Shown here piece after piece: positions 1 to 9,043 of a stretch of DNA of 64,000 bases (within the stretch, counting starts at the first letter, position 1; each line of letters starts with the position of its first letter). Source of the DNA: Candidatus Tectomicrobia bacterium (lineage in GTDB: Bacteria > UBA8248); NCBI GenBank assembly GCA_016192135.1, contig JACPUR010000041.1, forward strand, positions 285,164-349,163. The letters run 5' to 3'. Both the position numbers and the translations under genes were made by a program. Below the pieces are notes generated by a model that did not search any database, was not told the origin of the DNA, and saw nothing but the letters and a program-made list of their open reading frames with translations.

Positions 1-167
1 CATTTGGGTTCCTCCAGACACTTCGCCTAGTTGGCCTTCCCTCCTCTTTCATCCTTGCCGGCGCTTGCCATTGATCGGCTCGGGTGTATCACGTTCTTTC
101 CGCAGGTCAAATCCCCTCATATGAGCTGTCCCTTGCTGAAAGAGTATCAAAAATGTGTTGATTTAGC

Positions 168-413
168 TTGGTCTCGTCTAAGGGAAGCACGTCACTTGAG
201 AAGGCAGATTTGAGGCAAAGAACCATTTGCCAAACAAGGCGCACCTTCGCCAGCCTGATGATTTCGTCAGGAGAGGACATCAACTGGGTTGCGAGGATGA
301 TGGGGGACAGGGTGGAGACAGTGCTGAGGCATTACCATCGCTACCTGTCGGATAAGGAAAGGCGGGATGGGGCGAGGTTTTTGGAGAAGTACCAAGTTTC
401 CCGTAATACGTAA
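168..413 (+). pseudogene. Tyrosine recombinase (phage integrase) C-terminal remnant
   Basis: An 81-codon open stretch beginning at a TTG matches only the last part of a tyrosine recombinase. It has the TRRTFASLMISSGED block that carries the box II arginine, then MMGDRVETVLRHYHRYLSD, which holds the catalytic-tyrosine region. The N-terminal core-binding domain is absent, and an in-frame TGA lies at 159-161 just upstream, so this is a truncated remnant rather than a working enzyme. It probably marks the edge of an integrated element whose cargo is the defence cluster to its right. No attachment site could be identified. Confidence 0.75.
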
Positions 414-494
414 AATAGTGAAGTTGCCGAAATTGAAAGTGGCGGTTAATCTTCTCGAATCATTTCTGAGTGAAAGCCCGTAGGGGGATTCCTG

Positions 495-1343
495 TTGAGC
501 TGGCGGACCGAATGGAAGGCAATTTCAGATCGTATCCAAGGGCTTTTAAATGCGGGGCGCTTTTTTCTCGAAACGCAACGAGTTAGTTCAAGCGATGACT
601 ATGGGGTAGCAGATAAACAGCTTCTGCCACAATCGCGAGACATTTTCCAGAACCTTGATCAGTTCCGTGCCAAATACGGGCCGACGCTCCCCAATGCGGC
701 CGTAGAATGTCTTAATAGGTTTGTCGAAACTTACCGTAGCAACTTTAATAAGCCTGAAAAGAACTCTCAGGGCATGATTCAGTTCAGATTTACCGCTTTG
801 GCTGCGTTGTCTTCAGAATTCTCTTACAAAATTGCCGAATCAGCAGAGATAGCCAAACGGCTTTCCGAACGTGCTTTTCTTCATCTGCAAAGAGTGATTG
901 TCGCTAACTCCGCAGAGCGCGAAAGATGGCGTGCCGCGTTTGAAGAAGGGGAGCTAGCTTGTGAAAGGCTTGGAGCTTCTCATCTTCTCCTGCATGGCAT
1001 CTGGGCTTTCAAGGTCAACGCTGAAGGAGAACGAACAGACCTTGTTTTTGGTGAGCCGCTGCGAGACCTCGAAGAAGTAGAAAGCAGCGCTGAAGCTCTT
1101 GTTCTCATCGAGTGGAAAGTTGTCAGAAAGGGCTCCGAACTTGATGGTCAAGTAGCAAGAGCTAAAGAGCAAGCGGAGAGATATGCGTCTGGTTCCCTTG
1201 GCGGGCTAGAACTAGCTCAATATCGATACATCATTATCGTTTCCGAAAAAAGATTGTTGATGCCGACGGATGGGCACAGAGGCGGCATTATCTACCGGCA
1301 CGTCAATATTGCTGTTAGCCCAGACCCTCCATCGAGAAAATGA
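495..1343 (+). CDS. Hypothetical protein with PD-(D/E)XK-like nuclease motif
   Basis: This 282-residue protein starts with TTG, preceded by a G-rich Shine-Dalgarno-like stretch (positions 482-487). I do not recognise a named family. Residues about 1-170 look alpha-helical. Near residues 180-207 the order is an aspartate (RTDLVF), about 24 residues, then LVLIEWKVV. A D...E-x-K arrangement on predicted beta strands is the hallmark of the PD-(D/E)XK nuclease fold. The following QVARAKEQAERYA helix and YRYIIIVSEKR strand fit that fold. It lies 121 bp upstream of, and on the same strand as, the NACHT-type NTPase, so the two may form one defence unit. Nuclease activity is an inference from the motif alone. 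Confidence 0.6.
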   Translation: MSWRTEWKAISDRIQGLLNAGRFFLETQRVSSSDDYGVADKQLLPQSRDIFQNLDQFRAKYGPTLPNAAVECLNRFVETYRSNFNKPEKNSQGMIQFRFTALAALSSEFSYKIAESAEIAKRLSERAFLHLQRVIVANSAERERWRAAFEEGELACERLGASHLLLHGIWAFKVNAEGERTDLVFGEPLRDLEEVESSAEALVLIEWKVVRKGSELDGQVARAKEQAERYASGSLGGLELAQYRYIIIVSEKRLLMPTDGHRGGIIYRHVNIAVSPDPPSRK

Positions 1344-1464
1344 GCAGAGGCGCATGGCCACTATGTTACATTTCATCCATTCGTAAACCGGCAAGGAAAA
1401 TATTGGTTCAAGGGAGTAGACCAGTAGCGTCACAGAATCCTCACTAGGCGGGAAAACCATAAAG

Positions 1465-4400
1465 ATGGCGGTAGATAGGGGCGAAATCGAAAGAGCCTTG
1501 GACGAACTCTCCTCTTATGAGGAATGGTTCAGATTTCAGACTCTGGCTGTAATCCTCGCTAAGCAGAAATGGCCAGACCTCATAGCCAATGAACCGCACA
1601 AGGATCGCGGACTCGACGCGTATTCTCCACGAATTCTTGCAACAGATCATGAGGGAAAGGGCCTAGCATGTTCTTTAACTCCAACTTTCGAGAAAATCAA
1701 AGGTGATGCAACGACTTTTCACGCCAATTACCCTGACATTAGTAAATATATATTTTACACTCCTCGTAGCATCTCTCAAGAAACAATTCAAAAATGGGCC
1801 ACAAAGGTAAGACAGGAATTAGGCTATGAATTAATCGTAGTTTCCCGCGAAGATATAATCACATCCTTGTTGAATCCCTCCAATGTGGGGCTCTGCCGCA
1901 GTATCCTGAAGACTCCAGTCTCCTTTGATAGAGCAACCGAGGGCATTCTCGACAGAGTGCGTGACGCGACTCGAGATGAGGTTAGAAATTGGTTGTCGCA
2001 TCCGCGCTTGGTGGGACAGCCCTTGATTTCCCTTAAAGCAGGCGAGCTCGACGAGGAAGGCAAGGGAACAGAAGAGATCCATGACCTCGCAAGCATTCAG
2101 GATTCTCTGTTGAATGGGCGTCGGATAATACTCGAAGGTCCTGGCGGGGCTGGGAAGACGACAACGCTTATCCAGCTTGCCAATCAACAGATCAAAGAAA
2201 GCAGGTTGGGTTTTGTCATTGACTTTCCTGCCTGGATTAGGTCGCACCAGGAGATACTTGAATTCATCACCCGCGCGCCGGCATTCCGGTCTCGAAGCAT
2301 CGGACCCGGAGATCTCGCGGCGCTTTACATGAAAGACCACTTTTCATTTCTATTAAATGGGTGGAATGAAATTTCGGAGATTCACTCTGAGGACGCTGTG
2401 CGGGCACTGGCAGAATTAGAAAGAACCTTTCCCGCGGCTGGTATCATCATCGCAACTCGACCACACCACATTAGACCTCCCTTGCCTGGATCGTTTCGCC
2501 TCAAATTGCTGCCGCTGAATCAAGCGCAAAGGAAAGAATACCTTGAGCAGGCGCTTGCAGATCGGGCGGGGGAATTTATTTCACAAATTGAGAGAGATCG
2601 GGCACTCGACGAGTTAACTCGCACGCCTTTGATCCTATCCGGAGTAACTAATCTGTTCAATTCAGGCCGATCAATACCTGCGACACAGTTAGGCATACTG
2701 AGCGCTGTGATGCAGAAGCTTGAGGATTCTGACGAACACCGCGATCATTTGCAGCGCCCACCTCTGTCGGCTCGGGTGGAGGACTATCTAACCGACCTCG
2801 CTCATGAGATGACAGTGCAGGGGCATGTTGATATTCCCGAGGGGGAAGCCTGTAGAATTGTATCGACAACGAGTCAGGGATTGAGAGACGCTGGCCAAAT
2901 TGCATTGGTGCCAGAGCCGGCCTCGATTCTTCATGCGCTATGTGAGCATCATGTTCTGGAACGGTTGGAATACCAATCGGTTGCATTCCGGTTCCAACAT
3001 CAACGATTTCAGGAGTTCTATTCCTCCTTGCGATTGGTTTTTATTCTTGGGACCCTTGTCGCGGACGAAAATCCAGACAGAATTCGAGTTTTCCAAGCTG
3101 AGTATCTGAACAAGCCGATTTGGGCGGAGCCTCTGTCCATGATCGCTGAGGGGATAGGAACGGGCGATATTGAATTTGGTGACGCGGTCGAAGCAGTTAC
3201 AGTTGGGAGATGCCTGGTTATATGGTCGATTCCAGTTGATCCGATATTTGCCAGTGAACTTTCTCGGCACTGTGGCTCTAAGGTTTGGCGGGAAATTCAA
3301 ACCCCGCTAGGAGAGCGACTCCGCCGATGGTACGGCGTTGAGGATGAGCACCACAAGCAATGTGCTTTGGCTGGCATGCTCGCGACAGGCTCTGACGACT
3401 TCTGTAACATAATTCTTCCACTTCTAACCGACAACGATCAGCAGGTTCGCTTGCGAACCTATCGGGCATTGGGTGAGTTCTATGTGTCGTCACTAGGCGC
3501 GGACTGGCGAGGCCTAGTGGCGGGATGGGAGGAAGAACGGCGGATCGAGTTTTTGCACGAGATGACTGGAAAGGGAGGAAAGGAGGCTGTGCAAGTGGTG
3601 GAAAGCTTCGCAGCAGTCGATCCGAGCCAAAGGGTAAAGGTGGAGGGCCTTCGCACCCTAAGTTGGCTTGGCGCTGACGAATCTGTTGAACAGATTCTTC
3701 GCGATTTTGATGGAGTGGATTTCACGGCGGCCCTGCGCCACGACCGAATTGTCGAAGAGCTACCCCCCTCTCTGCATTCTAGGGCCATCGGGGCCTACCA
3801 GAGCGTTCTAAGCGAGCTTACTGATGTGGGTGAACGTCTCCGATTTCTAATTAGTATCGCGGTAATGGGGGATCTGGCTGTTGTTGAAGACCTGAAGGAA
3901 GAACTGGGGCGGATGCCATCGGATCGAATTAGTGACAATCTCGAGCGTTTAGTTAAATCTGCATCGGATTTGGTTCGAGTGACTGAGCCGGAATGGGTCA
4001 GCCATTGGGTTGCGGTTCGGATCGCAAATGGCATGCTTTGGGGCAAGCCTTGGACTGATCTCATCACAAGTGTTCCAAGTGAACTGGCCAGTGCTTTGCT
4101 TCAACGGATCAGCGCGGAAGAGCTCCCACATCCGGATGCTCAAAGAACCATTTCTGTTTTGGCAGCAATAAATGATCCCTCTTTCGCCGCCCAGGTCTTC
4201 TCAAGGCTGTGCGCCCTCAGAGCAAGGATTCTTGAAAGCACGAGAGAGGACAGCCAGGTGATGTGGAGGATATACAGGCAGTTGAAAGAACTATTCCGAG
4301 CGCTTTCCCCAGAGTTGGTCATTTCTGGAATCTCGGATTCTTTGTCTGGAGAGATAGTCCTGGTCGAATTTCTCGTTATTTCTGAACGCTTTGGACATAT

Positions 4401-6048
4401 CGCTTTTGAGGAATCCGATATCAGAAGTCGGGTGCCAAATGAGTTGCGCCAAGAGTTACGTGCGTATCTCAAGAATTGCGTCTCATTTGTTTCAGGTCAG
4501 GATGATTCCAGAGGTCAAATGAAGGCGGACTTGGCCATAGTCTTGGGGAGCGCTGGAGATCCTGAGGATATGGTTTATTTGCGCCGACTCATTCGGAGCG
4601 ACATTGAACGAGTTCGGAGATTCCGAGAGGCTTGGAGAAGAGGTGACCGTGAGGCTCGGGCTGCTGGCGCTGTGATGGGCCAGAGTGGGTGGCATGTTCG
4701 GGCGGTGTCTGAGTTGGCCCCCGAGAGCGCTGATGAGGTCCTGCTTGAGGTATTCAATGAACCGGAATACGAGATAGATGCTGGCTGGGCCTTGACCCGG
4801 TTGGCCCTGAGACAAGGTGCTGAGGAGCGATTTCAGCATTGGAAACCCGACTTTAGGGATGTGTGGGAGGCGCGTGAGGGGAACAGGCAAAGTGTCTTCG
4901 ATGAGGATCGTCGGGTCCGTTACGCCAATAAGATTAGGACCCAGCTGGATGTGCTCATAAAACAGCGCAGGCACGCGGAGAATCCCGACTCTTTCAATGG
5001 ACGGCTCAAAGAACTGGTAAAAATGATCGCCTATTTGGATGGAGGCAATTCGGCTTCACTCGTAATGGAAATTGTGAGCCTCTCCGGTGAGTGGGATGGT
5101 TGGACACGGGTTGAAGCCCTCGAATCCCTTCTTCAAAGTGGTGTCGTATTGTTCACAGATGTGACTTTTGAGGTCCTCAACCCAACGATTGAACACACAC
5201 TCGCCCAAGGGATTTATAATAATCAAAACAGTTGGCTTCTCAAACGATGTCTGTGCCTCCTTCCATTCGTTGACGACCCGTCGAGGGGTATCCACCGGAT
5301 CGGGGAGATACTGTCTCAGGTGAATTTTCCAGTTCATGAGTTGCGAGACATAGTGACCGCGCTCGGACAGAGCCGATCTCACGATGCATTAACTCTCCTT
5401 CTTGAGTTAGCCGGTGCACCTCAAGGCAGATCGCGAGTGTTTGCTCAGGAATGGATTGAAGCCATCGCCAATCTCGGTTTCCCCGAGTCAAAAAAAGTTT
5501 TGGTGAGTTTCATCGAGCCAACGATGACGGAACCTGGCATCGACCTATCGAACGAGTATCATATTTACGAACTTTTAGCTTCGCATATAGTTGCCTTAGC
5601 GAGGGAGGAGACAGGGGTAAAGGAACGCATTTATCGGCTGTGCAATACTAACCTACCGCCTGATAAGCGTACCATCATTTCGAATGCCATTGCGAAGTTG
5701 GGAACGCCCGAGGCCATTTTGGCGGGTCTGAATCTTATTCGAGATGGTGCGAGCCCGCCCGTACCTTTTGATTTAAATCAGGCAATTGAAACCTTCCTCG
5801 TCGAACGGAAACCATACGGAGAAGCGGGATACGGGTATACACTTGAGCCCCGTAGCTACAACGTAATCCGGGGCCGACTATTTGAGATGGTTTTGAATGA
5901 CGGGGCACGGAGGAAAACTGCTTTTGCCCTGCTCGGAGAGATTGAAATCTGGCGACTGCGTTACGGTAAACCGAGCGAAGAGCCACGTCATCCGGGCATT
6001 GAAACTGGCAACCCCTGGCCACCTCTTGAGGTGATGGAGGCGATCTAA
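1465..6048 (+). CDS. NACHT-type STAND NTPase with nuclease-like N-terminus and HEAT-like C-terminus
   Basis: A 1527-residue protein, the largest in the window. Residues about 15-150 resemble the Mrr/PD-(D/E)XK-like region found at the front of bacterial NACHT proteins (HKDRGLDAY, then GLACSLT and EKIKGD), although a canonical E-x-K is not obvious. A P-loop, EGPGGAGKTTTLIQLA, lies near residues 222-240. A Walker B-type strand, FSFLLNGWNEI, lies near residue 292, and the downstream IIIATRPHH has the usual NACHT spacing. The remaining roughly 1000 residues are repeated helix pairs, consistent with a HEAT-type sensor array. Known relatives (bacterial NACHT/Avs proteins) sense phage proteins and then activate their N-terminal effector to abort infection. 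The trigger and the effector chemistry here are inferred. The translation-initiation site is weak. Confidence 0.8.
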   Translation: MAVDRGEIERALDELSSYEEWFRFQTLAVILAKQKWPDLIANEPHKDRGLDAYSPRILATDHEGKGLACSLTPTFEKIKGDATTFHANYPDISKYIFYTPRSISQETIQKWATKVRQELGYELIVVSREDIITSLLNPSNVGLCRSILKTPVSFDRATEGILDRVRDATRDEVRNWLSHPRLVGQPLISLKAGELDEEGKGTEEIHDLASIQDSLLNGRRIILEGPGGAGKTTTLIQLANQQIKESRLGFVIDFPAWIRSHQEILEFITRAPAFRSRSIGPGDLAALYMKDHFSFLLNGWNEISEIHSEDAVRALAELERTFPAAGIIIATRPHHIRPPLPGSFRLKLLPLNQAQRKEYLEQALADRAGEFISQIERDRALDELTRTPLILSGVTNLFNSGRSIPATQLGILSAVMQKLEDSDEHRDHLQRPPLSARVEDYLTDLAHEMTVQGHVDIPEGEACRIVSTTSQGLRDAGQIALVPEPASILHALCEHHVLERLEYQSVAFRFQHQRFQEFYSSLRLVFILGTLVADENPDRIRVFQAEYLNKPIWAEPLSMIAEGIGTGDIEFGDAVEAVTVGRCLVIWSIPVDPIFASELSRHCGSKVWREIQTPLGERLRRWYGVEDEHHKQCALAGMLATGSDDFCNIILPLLTDNDQQVRLRTYRALGEFYVSSLGADWRGLVAGWEEERRIEFLHEMTGKGGKEAVQVVESFAAVDPSQRVKVEGLRTLSWLGADESVEQILRDFDGVDFTAALRHDRIVEELPPSLHSRAIGAYQSVLSELTDVGERLRFLISIAVMGDLAVVEDLKEELGRMPSDRISDNLERLVKSASDLVRVTEPEWVSHWVAVRIANGMLWGKPWTDLITSVPSELASALLQRISAEELPHPDAQRTISVLAAINDPSFAAQVFSRLCALRARILESTREDSQVMWRIYRQLKELFRALSPELVISGISDSLSGEIVLVEFLVISERFGHIAFEESDIRSRVPNELRQELRAYLKNCVSFVSGQDDSRGQMKADLAIVLGSAGDPEDMVYLRRLIRSDIERVRRFREAWRRGDREARAAGAVMGQSGWHVRAVSELAPESADEVLLEVFNEPEYEIDAGWALTRLALRQGAEERFQHWKPDFRDVWEAREGNRQSVFDEDRRVRYANKIRTQLDVLIKQRRHAENPDSFNGRLKELVKMIAYLDGGNSASLVMEIVSLSGEWDGWTRVEALESLLQSGVVLFTDVTFEVLNPTIEHTLAQGIYNNQNSWLLKRCLCLLPFVDDPSRGIHRIGEILSQVNFPVHELRDIVTALGQSRSHDALTLLLELAGAPQGRSRVFAQEWIEAIANLGFPESKKVLVSFIEPTMTEPGIDLSNEYHIYELLASHIVALAREETGVKERIYRLCNTNLPPDKRTIISNAIAKLGTPEAILAGLNLIRDGASPPVPFDLNQAIETFLVERKPYGEAGYGYTLEPRSYNVIRGRLFEMVLNDGARRKTAFALLGEIEIWRLRYGKPSEEPRHPGIETGNPWPPLEVMEAI

Positions 6049-6445
6049 ACAAGCAAATAAGGGAATTTATCTCATATGTTGAATAAAAACTCATTTGACT
6101 TTCTTGCTAGCAAACGACGTTCCACCGCTGCTCACCTAGGTTGAGCCCCTTGGGTCACCGGAGGAGGAGTGAAGACCTTTGAAGGAAAGTCCTTTATACT
6201 GAATGCTAAGGAGAAGAGCGATGATAAATGAGTCTGCAATTCAACGCCTCCACGACATTCTCGAAAATATGATGAAGAACACAAATGAACCAACCAATAA
6301 AACGGCTGCTCAAATCCGTGATGCAAAGTAATCAGTTATACGCCAATATCGCCCCATGTTCCTTGAAAACGATCAACGGGATATTACCAAGGATTCCTTT
6401 CTGGGTTTTCTTCTCGAGAGTGTCCCACTCTTAGTTGAGATTTGA

Positions 6446-6512
6446 GGTGGCTCCGTCCCCTGTGGTTGTTTGGTGTCGCCAGACGCCAACCACCCAGAAG
6501 GGAGGAGCCACC
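6446..6512 (+). promoter_or_regulatory. Stem-loop covering the transposase ribosome-binding site
   Basis: GGTGGCTCC at 6446-6454 is perfectly complementary to GGAGCCACC at 6504-6512, and an inner TGGTTG/CAACCA pair extends the structure. The right arm contains part of the GGAGGAG site, two bases before the ATG at 6514. In a transcript entering from outside the element the hairpin would hide the translation start, a common way for insertion sequences to block impinging transcription. The pairing is seen; the function is inferred. Confidence 0.55.
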
Positions 6513-6513
6513 G

Positions 6514-7804
6514 ATGGAGAGCATTCTACAGGCAGTCGCAAGACGCAAGAAGGGCCGCCGGATGGGCGAGCCCCGGGTGGTGAGCCGGGAGGAGGTCGAG
6601 GGCTTGGAGCTCGATTCCCGGGTCGAGCTCATCCGGGCGCTCATCCCGCTGGGGCTTCTCGGGGTTCATGAGATGCTCAAGGCCGAACTGGAGGAGCTGG
6701 CAGGCGCCCGCTACGCCCGCAAGGTCCGTGGGCTGCGCCGGCACGGGAGCAATCCGGGTTCGGTGCGTCTGGCGGGCCAGTGGGTGCCGGTGCGGGTTCC
6801 CCGGGTGCGGGGGGAGGAGGGCGAGGTCCCCCTGCGGAGCTACCGGGCGCTTCGCGAGCGGGATGGGGCCGTGGACGAGCGGCTGCTGCGGGGCGTGCTC
6901 TACGGGCTCAGCTGCCGCAACTACGAGCGGGCGGCACTGGAGGTTCCAGGGGCACTGGGGCTCACGAGGTCCTCGGTCTCGCGCGCCTTCGTCGAGGCGA
7001 GCGCCGCGAGGCTGCGGGGGTTCCAGGAGCGCGGCCTCTCGGGGGAGGACTTCCCGGTCCTCTTCCTCGACGGCAAGCGGCTTCGCCGACGATGGGATGG
7101 TGATCGCCCTGGGGGTGACGATGGAGGGCCGGAAGCGCCTTCTGGGCTTCGTTCAGTCGGACACCGAGAACTCCCAAGTGCTGGCCCCCTTCCTGAGGGG
7201 CCTCCTGGAGCGGGGCCTGGACATCTCGCGGGGGGTGCTGGTGGTCGTTGACGGAGGCAAGGGTCTGCGCAAGGCGGTCGAGGCGGCCTTCAATCGGGGG
7301 GCCAGGCGGGCCCTCGTGCAACGGTGCCAGTGGCACAAGCGCGAGAACGTGGTCAGGCCTCTGCCCAAGGGCGAGCAGAGGACGTGGCGGGGGCGCCTGG
7401 CGCGGGCCTGGGAGCGGCCCACCTACGGCGAGGCCCGCTCGGCGGTGCTTGAGCTTCATGGGGAGCTTGAGGAGCGCAACCTCTCGGCTGCGGGGAGCCT
7501 GGAGGAGGGCTTCGAGGAGACGCTGACGCTCCACCGCCTGGGGGTGTTCGCCCTCCTGGGCCGCAGCCTCAAGACCACCAACGTCATCGAGTCGGTCCTC
7601 TCCCAGGTGGAGGGCCACTGCGCGAAGGTGGACGCCTGGAGGAACTCGGGCCAGAAGCACCGCTGGCTCGCGGCCTCGCTCCTCGACACCGAGCCCAGGC
7701 TCAGGCGCATCAAGGGCTACCGCCACCTGCCGAAGCTGCGCGAGGCGTTGCAGCGGGAGCTCAAGATCGAAGACGAAGGGAAGGCTTCAAGGGAGGCGGC
7801 ATAA
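6514..7804 (+). pseudogene. IS256-family transposase, frameshifted
   Basis: The gene starts at ATG 6514 behind GGAGGAG and encodes a mutator-type transposase of about 430 residues. The first frame is clear through FPVLFLDGKR near 7080, then breaks. The protein continues one base out of frame as FADDGMVIALGVTMEGRKR, followed by VVVDGGKGLRKAV, RCQWHKRENV and LKTTNVIESV, all typical IS256 blocks. A single extra C in AAGCGGCTTCGCC (near 7081) explains the shift. The IS256 family is not known to use programmed frameshifting, so this copy is probably inactive unless the base is an assembly error. Confidence 0.85.
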
Positions 7805-8000
7805 AACGCCACGGGGCGGCGCCGCCTCAAATGCAACTAAAGTTGGGATTGACTCATTCTTCTCTTCAAGAATAACCAGCACTGGGACAGCCTCCACCGC
7901 CAGGGAAGCCCCATGACGGCGGACATGGACCGGCTGCGCGAGGCCGTCCGTATTCTGGTGGATGAAGGTCGTCCCCTTAAAGATAGATTAAACCGACTCC

Positions 8001-8077
8001 TGGTCTGCTCCCCGGATCTGAGTCCAACCTGAGTGCGACTTATCCGGCTGCTGGACTCAGAATCGGGGAGCAGACCA
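8001..8077. repeat. 77-bp palindromic element (MITE-like or paired IS ends)
   Basis: A 26-bp arm, TGGTCTGCTCCCC followed by GGATCTGAGTCCA (8001-8026), is repeated in inverse orientation at 8052-8077 with two mismatches, leaving a 25-bp spacer. It ends the plus-strand broken gene (stop 8030-8032) and supplies the last codons and stop of the minus-strand gene starting at 8485. A half copy, including the spacer start, lies at 22589-22633. That structure suggests a small non-autonomous mobile element or two abutting ends of a lost IS. Confidence 0.75.
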
Positions 8078-8485
8078 ACCGGCACCACGGGCAAGCGCTT
8101 TATTGATATCGCGCTCTACCTTGTCGCGATATTTCCGGGCGATCTCGTGCCACTGCCCTTGCGAAAATCTGTACGTTTCACCGCCGACAGAAATCGCCGC
8201 CGGGTTGTTGTAATTGGCGCGCCAGGCAGGGCTGCCGATGGCCAGGAGCGTCATGCCGTCCATCGCCATGCCCTTCCCTGCCCTGCCGTCCGGGCCGGTG
8301 CCCTCACCACTGGTATAGCGGCGCATTTTCAGATCCGCGCCGGACAGTTCGAGGTAAATATCACGGCGGATTTCGGCGCTGCGGCGCTCGGCCTCCCGCG
8401 CCCAGAGCATTTCTTTGGCCGGTCGTTTGCCGGAGAGAGCGTGCCGATTCCAGATGTCTGTCAGTGTTGCGGCCATAAAATTCAT
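8057..8485 (-). CDS. Hypothetical protein, C-terminus formed by the palindromic element
   Basis: A 142-residue protein with an ATG behind TAGGGGG. I do not recognise the family. It is basic and mostly helical at the N-terminus (TDIWNRHALSGKRPAKEML, AREAERRSAEIRRDIYLEL), with a central Gly-rich turn and a C-terminal amphipathic helix (WHEIARKYRDKVERDIN). The last residues, GWSAPRF and the stop, are encoded by the right arm of the 77-bp element, so the original C-terminus has probably been lost. It lies upstream-to-downstream in the same direction as the GrlR-like gene. Confidence 0.5.
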   Translation of the reverse strand: MNFMAATLTDIWNRHALSGKRPAKEMLWAREAERRSAEIRRDIYLELSGADLKMRRYTSGEGTGPDGRAGKGMAMDGMTLLAIGSPAWRANYNNPAAISVGGETYRFSQGQWHEIARKYRDKVERDINKALARGAGWSAPRF

Positions 8486-8651
8486 CCCCCTACATTTTAT
8501 TACTCAATGGTTAAAGAGTGGTTAGTTTTCCGTAAGGCACCTTCTCGGAAGGCATGTCGGACATGATGCGATGCAGGGAAACGAGGTTTTAATTGGGGAG
8601 CAAACTTGCGAGGGCGTGAAGGGACAAACCTGTTGCTAGGGGCAGCGCGCT

Positions 8652-8681
8652 GCCGGGCGGCCATGAGCGAGGCCGCCCGGC
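8652..8681. terminator. Hairpin terminator next to the GrlR-like gene
   Basis: GCCGGGCGGCC (8652-8662) pairs perfectly with GGCCGCCCGGC (8671-8681) across an 8-base loop. It lies 36 bp past the stop of the minus-strand GrlR-like gene. A T-rich run follows on the plus strand only, so its use by the minus-strand transcript would rely on the stem. Confidence 0.5.
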
Positions 8682-8716
8682 TCCGAGTTTTCTTTCCTCT
8701 TGCGTTTCCGTTTCAG

Positions 8717-9043
8717 CTAATCGCCAATCCTGGTCATTGCGGCGTGAAAAGAAACATTCGCCGCTTCACGGGCCTTTCCGCTCATCTGCGCGGAGTCCCC
8801 GTTCGTTTTTCCTGTCAGCTTGATGTGAACATTATCCAGACCGAAAACGGACCCTATGCCCGGCGTCCTCGTATGCACGCCCGTCTCCACGTCAGCCGTA
8901 AAATCGTCTCCGTTCTGTTGATATGTTCCAATGTAATACATGCCGGAATCTCCTCCACGGAGTTTTCCTCCCTGGAGGATGACCACACCCGCACCTTCGC
9001 CCCGCTGGGTCTTGAAGTGCACCTTATAGATGCCGTCTCTCAT
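8717..9043 (-). CDS. GrlR-family regulatory protein
   Basis: A 108-residue protein behind a strong AGGAGG site. The pattern MRDGIYKVHFKTQRGEGAG, VVILQGGKLRGGDSGMYYIG, then DNVHIKLTGKTNGD is that of the GrlR small beta-barrel family. The family is named after the negative regulator of the enteropathogenic E. coli type III secretion locus, which works by binding its activator GrlA. Most members, like this one, are found far from any secretion system, commonly on mobile elements, and their role there is unknown. No GrlA partner is visible in the window. Confidence 0.8.
   Translation of the reverse strand: MRDGIYKVHFKTQRGEGAGVVILQGGKLRGGDSGMYYIGTYQQNGDDFTADVETGVHTRTPGIGSVFGLDNVHIKLTGKTNGDSAQMSGKAREAANVSFHAAMTRIGD

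Larger units (their letters stand above)
6416..7856 (+). mobile_element. IS256-family insertion sequence
   Basis: The element spans about 1.44 kb. Its left end (GAGTGTCCCACTCTTAGTTG and following TTTGAGGTGGC) and the reverse complement of its right end (AATCCCAACTTTAGTTG, then TTTGAGGCGGC) form imperfect inverted repeats of about 30-35 bp. The 8-bp sequence TTCTTCTC is present directly outside both ends (6408-6415 and 7857-7864), which matches the 8-9 bp target duplications of the family. One transposase gene fills the element. The intact duplication indicates simple insertion without later rearrangement of the ends. The exact outer base is uncertain by one position. Confidence 0.88.
6221..8032 (+). 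pseudogene. Gene broken by a stop codon, an IS256 insertion and a palindromic element
   Basis: An ATG at 6221 follows a strong AAGGAG site. The first 36 codons end at TAA (6329-6331), but the same frame stays open afterwards as SVIRQYRPMFLEND and DITKDSFLGFLL up to 6415, where the IS256-type element begins. Removing the element with one 8-bp target duplication rejoins the same frame at 7865, giving FKNNQHWDSLHRQG, MTADMDRLREAVRI and LVDEGRPLKDRLNRL. The reading then enters the 77-bp palindromic repeat and ends at TGA 8030-8032. The intact protein was therefore longer, and its function is not recognised with confidence. Its position 172 bp after the NACHT gene suggests it was part of the same cassette. 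Confidence 0.7.
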
